Source of the DNA: Fennellomyces sp. T-0311
Taxonomy: Eukaryota > Mucoromycota > Mucoromycetes > Mucorales > Lichtheimiaceae
Reading direction: 5' to 3'
DNA: 64,000 nucleotides
NCBI GenBank assembly: GCA_025266875.1
Contig: JALLLT010000041.1
Location: forward strand, 62,001 to 126,000
Under the pieces are notes generated by a model. That model saw only the letters and a list, made by a program, of their open reading frames with translations, was not told the origin of the DNA and searched no databases. Positions 11,666-22,408 of the stretch are shown here, piece by piece. A program made the translations under genes and the position numbers. Positions within the stretch are counted from its first letter, which is position 1. Each line of letters starts with the position of its first letter.

Positions 11666-12187
11666 GGTTCTAGTTCAACATGCGTTGGGGGAGATGGAGG
11701 GGGGGAAGCGCTATTTTTTTTTTTAAAAAAAAGGGGAGGCAGGTTGCAAAGAACAAAGAACAAGCGGTGCGTCTCTACTGTGACTTCTTTAAAGGATATT
11801 AATATGGTCGAAACTCCCAAGGCGACCGGCTTGGTCAACTACGCCGAACTTTATTTGTTCGGATAGCATTCCGCCGTCCAAGGGCCGTGTGGTATGACAC
11901 GAGCCGGACGGTGGTTTCCGAGGTGGCATTTGGCCGTCGTACAGATCAAAAGCAACAATAAAATGCAATAAACAATGCAGACCAAGTGTAAGCAGCACAA
12001 AGCTCTGTTTCTTTATATAATAACGTAGACAATTAAGTTCATTTCAACTGCGTGGGAGACAACCACCAAAACGTTCGCCACGGTGGGGAATTAGGGAGAA
12101 GGAAGAGGAGGGTATAACGACTTTTTCTGTGAACAATGGGTGGTCAGCTGGGTTTGCATATACACGGCACACAGGGCCAGCGTTTAC
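11666..12187. other. intergenic
   Basis: Upstream region of the long F-box gene and 3' flank of the small secreted protein gene. It has a poly-T/poly-A stretch near 11710-11735. I see no gene. Confidence 0.5.
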
Positions 12188-12439
12188 CTAATTATCTTGG
12201 CAGTCGGCAACACCACCAAAAGATGCACAGCAGCCTTCGAAGGCAACAAGTGAAACGATATCGAAACGGCACTCGTTGTCGCTTGCCTCCTCGTGTACCT
12301 TAGAGCAGCACTGTGCTTGTGCTTCGAAGATGGTGTCTCCGCCGTTAGGCTTGACGCACTCGCAGACTTTTGAAGGGCTGCTGTTGGCGGCAGCAAGGGA
12401 GGCAAGAGCGGCAAGAGCAAGGATCGTGGCTTTGACCAT
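12188..12439 (-). CDS. small secreted cysteine-rich protein
   Basis: Single-exon ORF of 83 aa. The N-terminus MVKATILALAALASLAAA is a classical signal peptide, so the mature protein is about 65 aa and extracellular or wall-associated. It has eight cysteines in the order C-x-C, CC, C, CC, C. Two CC doublets recall hydrophobins, but the first cysteines are too close and the protein is short of hydrophobic loops, so it is not a canonical hydrophobin; CFEM spacing also does not fit. A good TATA box (TATATAAA, 12501-12508) lies 62 nt upstream of the ATG, supporting a real, possibly strongly expressed gene. Function unknown; a small secreted or effector-like protein is the safe description. Confidence 0.7.
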   Translation of the reverse strand: MVKATILALAALASLAAANSSPSKVCECVKPNGGDTIFEAQAQCCSKVHEEASDNECRFDIVSLVAFEGCCASFGGVADCQDN

Positions 12440-12500
12440 GGCGAGATGAGTAAACAGGCTGTGTATGGAGAGGGTAGACGCGTAGATTTAGGTGGGGATA

Positions 12501-12508
12501 TTTATATA
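12501..12508 (-). promoter_or_regulatory. TATA box of the small secreted protein gene
   Basis: TATATAAA on the minus strand, 62 nt upstream of the start codon at 12439. Confidence 0.6.
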
Positions 12509-13459
12509 CTTTTTTTACGAAGCATATTAAGCCCACTTAAGCTCTTGAGGAGAGAAACACAACTGGAAGGGCCAGGTTGAAACGGGTCACCTTTCTCTGA
12601 TGAGCCCCTATGATATGTGGATAGCAGAACTTTCAATTTGTCTTTTTGGAAGGTGCCTTGCAGACGCTCTATCTCCCTGCTGAAAAAACGATGGGTCTTC
12701 TCCTTATTCCATTTGCTAGCGACAACAAAAGAGGGAGTGGCTATGCGCGCGTCAGCGAAGGAGAACCATGCCCGCAAACAAAAATACAGAATGCATAGGG
12801 GTTCGGGGACGACGACTTGCTTTTTTGCATACCGTGACCTGGATAGATTGTTCGGTTCTAAGGGATTGCCAGGGGATACGAAAGAGAGACTAATGCCAAT
12901 CATTTTCAATGCCTAAAAAACAGAGTTAGCACCGCACTCTCTTTTGCTTTGCCTTTGTCTGACAGCATCGACGTCTCCAAGGCGACAGAGCAGAGTTGAA
13001 ATCATGCCGCCGATCACTGCAAAAAAAGTCTGTGTCATGCATTTTCTATACTTGCGTCATATATCGTGCCGCGATGTACACTATTTGGTATGTAAAAGCT
13101 GGTAATGATATACAGCCACATTGGGTGGCAGATGCGTGTACCAGCATGGAATGCATTCTACTGTCAGGAGATCCGCCAGCCCCGTATGCCGCTTCATGAT
13201 AGGAGAGCCGTGATAATGGCCGATGCTTTCTCCTTGGCGCAAGGCGCGCTAGCTGATGGATTCTCTTTATTTTGTGGGTGGAAATTACTATACTATTTTT
13301 TTTCTAAAGGCAAACAAGGGGCGGGGGAGTGTGTTTGGGAAGATATTTAAAGGTTGTTGCATGATACGTTATATAAAAGATGAGCCAAAGAAAGGGATAT
13401 TACAAAAGATGTGTTCATGACAAGTTGTATGGGATTGCTGCTGTTTTTTTGGTGTTCTT
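12509..13459. other. intergenic
   Basis: Contains the upstream region of the small secreted protein gene and the 3' flank of the importin gene. Overlapping 99- and 135-codon frames on opposite strands near 12.6-12.9 kb have no motif. No gene supported. Confidence 0.45.
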
Positions 13460-16400
13460 TTAGGCAATAGGCTGCTGTTGGTGATGCAGATGTTGTTCTG
13501 CAGTAGAGATGATCGACAAGATAAAGTTCTGTTGCTCGGCATCAAGGTCTTTGGTGAGCAGAGAGTATGATGCAGGATTGTGCTGTTGAAGATCTACGTG
13601 ACCAAGATTAGCTTTCCGTTCGTTTGCGGAGAGAGAACTTGCTTACTTTTGAATGCATCGCCGAATCGCACATACGGATCAATCTCGTCCAAGGGCGATT
13701 CGAACAGAAGCTCCTCCTCGATCTCCTCGTCAAAGTCATCGAACTCGGACTCGCTCGAGTGATTTGCCGCCTGTTGGGCAAGATATTCCAGGTACTCGTT
13801 GTCTTCATCCACAACGTCTTCGTCACCGTTATCATCCTCATCGTCATCTACGCTGCCGCCGTCGATGCCGCTCTCTCCATCAAAGTCGTCTTCATCGAAG
13901 CCATCGCTGTACAGCTTTTCCATTTGCTCGCGGCCTAAAGCACCGACCTGCATCAGCGAAACGATCCCACGAATAGCTTAAACTTACTTTCAATCGCCTT
14001 GGGCAAGGTTCTGAACACATTGAGGACACCCGTCAGTACCTGTGGCCAACCGGCTTGCAGTGAAGCGGGAATTTGATCAGCCGGAAGATCCAACAGGGCA
14101 CAAAGAGCAACGATCACCAGCTTCTTGTCGTGCACTCGAGAGAACTTGTCCAGTGTGTTGAACCACAGGGTGAAGAAGCCTTGAGTCCATTGGTTCTCTT
14201 CGAGCATTCGCAGCGTCAGTCCAGGGTTGTAGTACAAGCAGTTGATGACCACTTCCAAGCAATGGACCTTGAATTCGGTGGTCTTCATTTGGCCAGTAAA
14301 GATGTATTGGAAGGCCAAGTTGAGGAAGGGAGCAATGTATCCGTCGACTTGATTGCGGCAGTTGAGAAGCACTGATTCCATCAGCTTGCATGCGCAAACA
14401 CGGTCATGCTCGCCGAGACGATCGCTCTTCATCACGGTATCAATGATATCAAAGGTCATGCGCTGGATGTTTTCGTTCTGGACAAAGACGTCGCGGCCGT
14501 ACGAAATGTAGTTGTCCAAGGGAGGCAGCATTTCATCCATGTAGTCGATGCCCGAGTCCTTGAAGGCCTTATAGATGAGTTCAAACACGCTCCACATGGT
14601 TGGAGTCACTCGCTTGGCCGAGAAGGTACACGAGTCGATGATTTCAAAGATCTCGTCGTACAAGTCCAGCACATTGTTCTCGAGAGTGTATGTGATCACT
14701 GGAAGCAAAGCCTCTTCCAGCTGCTGCAGGATATCGGGGGTGCTCTCGAGACTCAAGATCAACGTGCCAATGGTCTTGAGAACACCCATAGCAGCCATGG
14801 TCTTGTCGCTCATTTCATCCACATCACCGTTGAACGAGCCATCATCACCGGTAGCCTGCTGGTTGGCCTGCGCCAAGTCCTCCATGATGCGCAAGAAGGT
14901 ATCGCGAAGTTGAGTGCAGAGCTGGACGGCGAACGGCGTGAGTTGTTCGGCAAACACCTCGACAAACTCCTCCATGACATTGGCCAACGTATCGATATCA
15001 ATTTGATTGGTCAAATCCAAAAGCTCGCCCATGATAAAAGGCAGGTTGGGAGCCATGGCATTCCGAACACTTTCGTGGCGGATCATGGGCTGCAAAGCCA
15101 AGGCAGCTTGGACCTTGACTGGCAATTCGGAATCGCGCAAGGCATCCAACACGTTCTGATAAAGCGTGGCCAAGTTTTGTTCGTTTGTAAAGTCCAAGTC
15201 GCTGAAATGACGTGTCATGTCGCATGCGCGAGCACGCAAGTAAGGGAATCGACTCTTGAACTCGGGAAAGACGTGGGTGACAAAGAAGGGCTCCATCATG
15301 TTGGCCACGGGAGACTTTTGACGAAGCACTTGATGAGCCAAACATCCAATCATGCACAGAGCACCGTCTTTTTCGCGACCGTTCTTTTGATCGTCGGGTG
15401 TCTCGAGGTACTTGTTGAGCACATTGTTGATAAAGTTCAAAATGCCCATAAATGTGTGCTTCTTGCGATCGCGCGCAAGATCGATCAACAGGTTGATGGC
15501 GTTGGTTTGCGGCGAGTGAAAGTCCATCAATGGATCAATCTTCTTGTGAACGTATTCGACGGGATCATCTTCCCACAGCTCCTCATCGTCGGTAGAAAAA
15601 CAAAGTTGAGGGAAAACAAAGTGCGCAACGAGCGTCTCGGTGTGCGGCTTTAGAATTTGCCAGGTGACCTTGTGTTTGATGCTGTCACTAAAGAACGCAG
15701 CACTCAAGCCCAAGCACTTGGCAGACATCCAACTCTCTTTCTTGATCCAACCTTCGATCTGTTTCAGGTAAGTCTGCAGAATGTTGGGGGCGAAGTTGGT
15801 GACAAAGTTCTTTGCGAATGCATTGTACTTGTTTGAGCTGCTTGGAAGCAAGGCTGGGTTGCCGTACTTGCTGAACAGCCGGTTCAAGCAATGATAAGCC
15901 CATTTCTTTGTCTTCCACCAGCTGTACTTCTCTCGCTCCTCAGGATCCGCTGGCAACGCCTCCAACGGGATCTTCTTATCGATGAGCTGCAAGAACATGG
16001 TGCCCCATCCCACCAAAGACTGTGTTTCCTGCAGACATTTGGGCAGATCGGCCTAATAAACGGTCGCTGGTTACTTGACACTGAACAGCTTATTTCTCTT
16101 TTCCTCTCCCTATTTGACGCACCTGAATACCCGCATGATAGATCTTGAGCGCAAGCTTCAACATTTCTGCGGCTTCCAAGCTCTCGGACTGAACAAGGTT
16201 GGTCGCGATCGCAAGAATGGAGGGAAACGTATGCTTGATGATCTGTTGCAAGGGTTCCCGTCGTTCCATCGCACGCCACCTGACAGCAAAAGACCACTTA
16301 GCGCGCGTGCCCATCCATTGTGTTTTCATCCCGTCACTTACTGATACACCTTGACGACTTCGCGGAGGGACAACAGCGCAACGTAGACCATGCGAACGTC

Positions 16401-17007
16401 GGTTGATGTCAAGAAAGTCTGCACTTGGTTGACAAAGTCTGGCCACTGATCGGGAAAGTCATTATTGAGAATCGTGTTCAGACACGATGAGAGCTGCACT
16501 CTAGTGAAATGCTGTTGCATTAGATATACATGTTTCCCTATCCCAGGATTGATATCCTTACTGTACGGCACTGGGCGCCCGCAGTAAAGCTTGCAAAATC
16601 GACTGCTTGACCATATTACGGTCATCCTCATTAATCGGGTTCGCCACATCGTTCGACCGGTCCCATGCCTTGTTCATACGGTTCTTGAAGTAAATTGCAG
16701 CTAACCAAACAGACCACGGGTTTGTTTTCAAATTCCCTTTTTCATCCATGACACGAACCTGCTTGACGAGCACCGAGCTCCAGTTCTTCGGAAGCGAGGA
16801 TTTGGAGAACAATGGGAAGGAAGCCATTATGTGTTTCGATCTATGCAAACAAAGACAGTTCATCAGTTTGTCAGCAGGTGGCAACCCAATTTTACACGCA
16901 AAAGAATGCGACTTTACGTTTCGAATGTTCAGTTCGGCCTGTTTATGCACGTTCGGATCGGGATGGTACGTGGACACGAACAGTTGATAGACAGCGTTTT
17001 GATCCAT
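13460..17007 (-). CDS. NMD5: importin-7/8-type karyopherin beta (Nmd5/Sxm1 family)
   Basis: Nuclear import receptor that binds Ran-GTP and carries cargo such as ribosomal proteins through nuclear pores. Exons 17007-16918, 16840-16759, 16700-16562, 16500-16342, 16279-16123, 16052-13988, 13934-13647 and 13593-13460 join to 1037 aa, matching importin-7 and yeast Nmd5. The importin-beta N-terminal domain is split over exons 1-3 (NVHKQAELNIRNIETHNGFL; AAIYFKNRMNKAW). HEAT repeats fill the large exon 6 (WWKTKKWAYHCLNRLFSKYG; LRARACDMTRHFSDLDF), and a strongly acidic stretch (DDDEDDNGDEDVVDED) follows in exon 7, as in the family. The exon 6-7 join needs acceptor CTTTAG rather than the nearer GCAG. 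It shares a 350-bp divergent promoter with PLD1. Choosing Nmd5 over Sxm1 rests on length only. Confidence 0.92.
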
Positions 17008-17357
17008 GAGGTGAATGCACAAGATATAAAAGTTGCAAGGTAGCCTTAAATGCGTATGAAATGACCTCCCTCCGCAAAGAACTGTCGTTCGTCAAGGAAC
17101 AGGGCGAAAGAAACAAAAATCTTTTTTTTTGGTCTGAGAAATAAATCTTAAGCTTGTTGTGCCACCACGGATGGGTGACAAGCTTTTTTGGTGTGCCAGA
17201 AATGTCTATAGTGTATATCGATGTCGCGAACACGTCCGTAAAGCGATCAATTCTATTCCAGTCTGCCATGGAATGCATTCCAACCAAGTCTTTTTTTCTT
17301 TTTCACCTTGTAAACTGGAAAATCCATTCTTGTTTCTTCTTTTTGTTTCTCGTAACC
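17008..17357. promoter_or_regulatory. divergent promoter NMD5 / PLD1
   Basis: 350 bp between two head-to-head start codons. Pyrimidine-rich tracts (TCTTTTTTTCTTTTTC) precede the PLD1 ATG. I see no convincing TATA box. Confidence 0.5.
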
Positions 17358-20300
17358 ATGGATGTAACCATGGATACATGCGCAGCAGGACAACAGGACA
17401 ACCTTGCTCAGAAAGACCAAGACAATGTCCGGGATGACAACCGAGGACCGGTTCCTGCGCCAGTGGCGAATGACCATCGAATCCATCGATCTGCTCTTAT
17501 GGAAGTCAGAAGCTGCCACGATACGGATGATGGTGAGAGTGAAGCGACAGGCAGCGATGGGATCGTTCCATCGCGACCAGCAACCATCCATGGCGAGACG
17601 GTAGTTTCAGCGAAACCCCACACGCGTGATGCTTCCGAAGCGAGTGATTATTTCCACGGTCACAGCAGTGTTCCTGGATCCACCGCGGACAGACATGAGC
17701 GTGAGAGCACGACAGGTTCTGTACCTGAATTGAATCATGCCCCCCACCGCATCCCACACCGCTGGAAACGAGTCAAAAAGTGGATATTGACACCATCCCA
17801 TCGTCGAAAAGTGCTTAAAAATCAAGACGCAATGGATGCCGAGCGCACAATGAACGACCCACACATTTTTCTCAGGCAAATTGAATGGAACATACTGCCT
17901 CCGCTGCTACTATCTGTTGCCTTCCAACGCGATGAACACAACCACCCCTTGATCCCAGTGCTTGTTTCACAAATCCGAATCAGTGTCACCCGGCCCATCG
18001 ACCACCATCATGACGAACGAAAGCGACGAAAGAAGATGCTTCGTAAGACACGAAAACGGTCTCACGACGATGAACAAATGTTTAAAATCATTGTTGAATA
18101 CGGAACAAATTTCGATCATGACCTGCGACCGGGTCATGCCGTACAATGGGTCGTCTATCGACGTTACTGGGACTTTGTACGACTCCATTACCAATTGGTC
18201 GGACATGATATTTTGCGCAAGAAAAGTGCTGGTTTGCCAAGATTACCAAGATTGCGTCAAGTGCATCGTAGCCAGCGAGCGACCACATGGCATCGAACTG
18301 ACCTTGTCGAACCGGCTGTGGAAGAAGAGATACAACCAGATGATGAACCTCGACAACGACGTTGCAGCAGTTTGGATTTGTCATTCAATTTGGGTTTGGA
18401 TAACGAAACCGACCCTGCTTGTTTGCCGGATATGATTGTTGATGACAGCATGCTCAAATATCGCGCGCTCGAACGATACCTTTACTCACTAGCGCGAGCC
18501 CTCGCGGTTACACCGCAAATTAATCGATTCACCAAATTTTTAGAAATCTCTATGCTTGGATTGTACCTTGCTGTTTCTGAACCAAATGGCTACCATGGTA
18601 AAGAAGGATATTTGACAATGATTGATCGAACGGACCGTCAAGTGATTCGAACAAATGCCGATCGCTTGTTCTGTGGATTGATTGCTCGACGAGGAAGTCG
18701 ACGTACCCCCAAATGGTTTATCGTGCGCGAGAGTTACTTGGTTGTCTGCGCCGATGGTCCGCACCAAGTAAGGTTTATAGTGAAATTCAAAATTATACAC
18801 TGATCTGTTATATGGTTCGTTTTTAAGATGGCTATTGAAGATGTGTTCATGATCGATCAAGCTTTTTCAATTGAACGACTATCTGCTGATCAAATGCGCA
18901 AGAGCAAAGCAATGAAATTGCTATGCTCTGCACGTCGGAAACCAACACAGACTTTACTTGTTAGTAACTCCCAAGGTGATTGGTATCTCAAAGCCAAGAA
19001 TGGTCAGCAGGAACGACAATTCTTCGAATCAATTCAGCACATGGCCAAACGATCCATATGGTCGCGAGTTCATCCGTTTGGCAGCTACGCACCGATACGT
19101 CATCATACATCAGCAACATGGTTTGTTGACGGAAGAGACTACTTTTGGGAAATTTCAGTTGCTCTTGACAATGCAAAGGAATCCATTTACATACACGATT
19201 GGTGGCTGGTAAAGTCCAACAAAACGTCCTAACTATATTTAATTGACACTTTCGGTAGTCCGCAGTAAGCAAACGAAAAAAAGTGGAAGTAGAAAAAGAA
19301 CAAAGGAATCTGATCAAAGGTTGTATATATTTTTTTCCCGATGTTCCATTTCTTAGGAATTGGTAAGCCATCACATGTGTTAAAATTACATTCGCACGAA
19401 AATTGACAGCTGTCACAGTATCTTCGACGCCCGGCATGCTCTAACCCTGAATGGAGACTCGATCGTGTGTTACAACGCAAAGCAGAACAAGGGGTCAAAA
19501 TCTATATTATCATGTATAAAGAGGTAATAAAGTAAAATAAAGTGCCACTAGAAGTGAAAGTAGCCACTGACACTGCCATATTAAGGTTGCAGTTGCATTG
19601 CCACTTTATTCGCATTATACCAAAAAGTATCTGATGTCCTTGTCAGATAATATTTATGTCCAGCGGCATCCATCTCGCGCGATTGACATCTTTAACAAGA
19701 ACAATATCCTTTTCTGGGCACATCACGAGAAAATATGCGTCGTCGATAATCTAGTCGCATTTATTGGGGGCATCGATCTGTGTTTTGGGCGGTGGGACAC
19801 ATACCAACATGTGGTTGTCGACAACGGAGATCCCAGCCTGGATGAAAACAACACTCAACCGCAGATATGGCCTGGAAAAGACTATTCAAACCCGCGTATT
19901 CTTGACTTTCATACACTGGATAAACCGTTCGAGGATAACATGGACCGAACAAAGTATCCGAGAATGCCGTGGCATGACGTATCGATGCGAATGACCGGAC
20001 AACCAGCACGCGATGTTGCTCGCCACTTTGTGCAACGATGGAATTTTTTGCGGCGAAGCAAAGCAACACCTCCTAAGCGCCCAACACCACTTCTCCTTGT
20101 GAAACCTGACTTGGCTCCTTGTATTGATATAGATAGGGGTGATTCAAGGATGAGTCAATTACCCACGTCACATGTTTGTTGCATCCAACTATTGCGTAGT
20201 GTTTCTCAATGGAGCCTTGGCATCCGAGATCATGTGGAACAAAGTATTCAGAACGCTTATGTTGACGTGATTGAAAATTCTGAGCACTTTATTTATATTG

Positions 20301-21849
20301 GTAATTCATAAAATAGCTGCAAAGAAACGAGCGGACACGGGCATTCGACTAACATGACGAAAAAAAATTAATAGAAAATCAATTCTTTGTTACGGCAACA
20401 CAATGTGGATCAACGAAGATATTGAATCGTATCGGGGATGCATTGGTGAAACGTATCATACGTGCGAAAAGGGAGGACACGCCATGGCGCGCCATCATTA
20501 TATTGCCGCTAGTTCCGGGATTCCAGTCCGAAATCAACGACTCGGAAGGCTCAACCGTTCGGCTTATCATGTACTGTCAATACAAATCCATCAACCGCGG
20601 TCCTCAGTCAATATTCGGACGGTTGAAAGCAGCCGGTATCGATTATCCGGAACAGTACATCACGTTTTATGGTCTTAGGAATTGGGGTGAACTGAATGGT
20701 CAGCTGGTAACCGAACAAGTGTATGTCCATGCAAAGGTATGCTTGCTGAAAGTTGGGGGAGTAATGTGTGAATGATCAGACGCATTGACAGTGGTTTATA
20801 AGGTTTTGATTGCCGACGATCGCACGGTCATTATCGGATCAGCCAATATCAATGAACGTTCGCAGCTCGGCAACCGTGACTCCGAGATAGCTGCATGTAT
20901 CCATGACAACGAGATCATTGAATCCACTATACGAGGACGTCCAGCTCGAATAGGAGCATTTGCACGTTCGTTGCGATTGCGATTGATGAGTGAACATTTG
21001 GGCGTTAATCTCGAATGTACGGAAAAAGTAAATACTGAAAAATCCATCTCTTCTGCACCACAACGGCCACGAAGTGACAGCATCCGAACAATCACTTCTT
21101 TGTTTAGCCGCCACTTTGAGAAAAGTCCAAATCAAAATTTCTACCAGACATCAGCAGTATGCACACAACCACAATGGGTATCGAGTGACAACAACAACCC
21201 TGCAGTATCCAAAGAGCAAGATGTAATAACACCGGCAGCACGTAAAAGCACCTCGAGCACCACCACCACCAGCAGCAACAGCAGCAGCAGCAGCAAGTCA
21301 TGCAATCAGAAACACGACCAGCATGCACGATTTTGGGAAGAACTTTTGTGTGACCCCGATATCGACGACAGTGGCAAAGAAAACGGCGACGCATTGTTGG
21401 CAACAGGCAAAGAGATGAATAACTCTGACGCCATACGAAAATTACTCTTTGATCCATTGAGTACAGAGTTTATTGACATGTGGCATACGACGGCAAGACG
21501 CAATAGTCATATTTTCCGCCATGCATTTTTGGTCATGCCCGATAACAATGTGCGTACATGGGATAAGTATGATCAATTCAATCAAATTGCAAAAGTTTGT
21601 CTCGGACGCAAGGACCCGGCGACCAATGGAACGCATAAAGAAATGACGTTGTCGGGTGCAAGGCGATCGAGTAATACAACCGGCAGCAGTGCAGCAAGTG
21701 ATACAGAGGCGACCCGCGTACAGGACTTTCTGCGCCAAGTTCAAGGGCACTTGGTTGTGTGGCCGATACATTTTCTAGAAGATGAGGATGAGCAAAACGA
21801 ATTTTTGCATGCTAGGGATAAATTAGCCCCGTTGGAGATCTTTGATTAA
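17358..21849 (+). CDS. SPO14: phospholipase D1 (PX-PH-HKD type, Spo14-like)
   Basis: Hydrolyses phosphatidylcholine to phosphatidic acid and choline at membranes. Exons 17358-18767, 18828-19208, 19259-19264, 19357-19362, 19419-19523, 19586-20300, 20375-20736 and 20803-21849 join to 1343 aa. A PX domain lies at about residues 195-400 ([13 protein letters not shown]), a PH domain at about 410-560, then PLD motifs: HKD1 HEKICVVD (H683, K685, D690) followed by [13 protein letters not shown], and HKD2 HAKVLIADD (H993, K995, D1000) split by an intron, followed by [10 protein letters not shown]. Both catalytic HxKxxxxD motifs are intact. Two 6-nt microexons, TCCGCA and GAATTG, are needed to build IHDWWL-SA-EL-YLRRP, which matches the family WWLSPELYLRRP. 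A Ser/Thr-rich insert encoded by CAC/AGC repeats (about 21.24-21.3 kb) precedes the C-terminal domain. The ATG at 17358 has a good context (AACCATGG) and fits the domain layout. Confidence 0.95.
19259..19264 (+). other. 6-nt microexon 1 of PLD1 (Ser-Ala)
   Basis: TCCGCA flanked by CGGTAG and GTAAGC, phase 0. The upstream intron (50 nt) has a branch-site-like CCTAAC. It codes the S-A that replaces S-P of the conserved WWLSPEL motif. Confidence 0.8.
19357..19362 (+). other. 6-nt microexon 2 of PLD1 (Glu-Leu)
   Basis: GAATTG flanked by TTCTTAG and GTAAGC, phase 0. It supplies the conserved E-L directly before YLRRP in the next exon (19419). Skipping both microexons keeps frame, so gene finders could drop them unnoticed. 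Confidence 0.82.
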
Positions 21850-22408
21850 ATACTTGTATATTTTTTTCGTATCATATAAAAAATTATCACACGCAATTTT
21901 ATATATAAAATGTATAAGAACAAATGTTAATAAAGTGTAAATAGAATAAGATATATATATATGTGTGTCTTTTTTTAATATCATGACGAATAAATTTACA
22001 TGAAGCACCACAGCAGGATAAGAAAAGAGATAGGGGCATACACATTGAGAAAGACTATTTTTTGTGTGAGGACATTAAATGTATAAAGAAAAAAGAAATG
22101 GAGAGAAGAGCGTCTCGGTTATCAGTAAAAAAAAACTGTGCAGCTGTCATGGAGAGGGACGGGATGGTGAAAGAGAAAAATAAAGAGAAATAGAGAGAGT
22201 GTAAAAACGAAAAACGGCACCGTATATAAAAGAATACGTACACACATAACCGAAAAATGGGAATTGACAATAAGAAAAGAGATAAAACAAAAGGAATATA
22301 TACGACTGCAGAGCATTTTTTTGTGATATGTATAGGCAACCGTGAAAGCCTTGCTGCACGTCAAAAGTAAGTCTCCTCTCCAAAGCGAGTCTCTTTTTTT
22401 CGCCTGAC
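21850..22408. other. convergent 3' region PLD1 / H2C2 zinc-finger gene
   Basis: AT-rich 560 bp between converging stop codons, with several AATAAA-like sites on both strands. No gene seen. Confidence 0.5.

Noticed and set aside
12188..12439. Hydrophobin
   Set aside because: Cysteine spacing begins C-x-C and the loops are not hydrophobic enough.
14406..15653. 415-codon ORF on the plus strand
   Set aside because: It lies entirely antisense to the large importin exon; codon bias of the real gene keeps the opposite frame open. No motif is present.
17154..17357. N-terminal extension of PLD1 from an upstream start
   Set aside because: The frame is open upstream, but the sequence is poly-Phe rich (from T tracts) and lies in the divergent promoter; the ATG at 17358 has a better context.
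21240..21300. Trinucleotide repeat as a separate mobile or regulatory element
   Set aside because: It is the CAC/AGC-coded Thr/Ser run inside the PLD1 C-terminal region.
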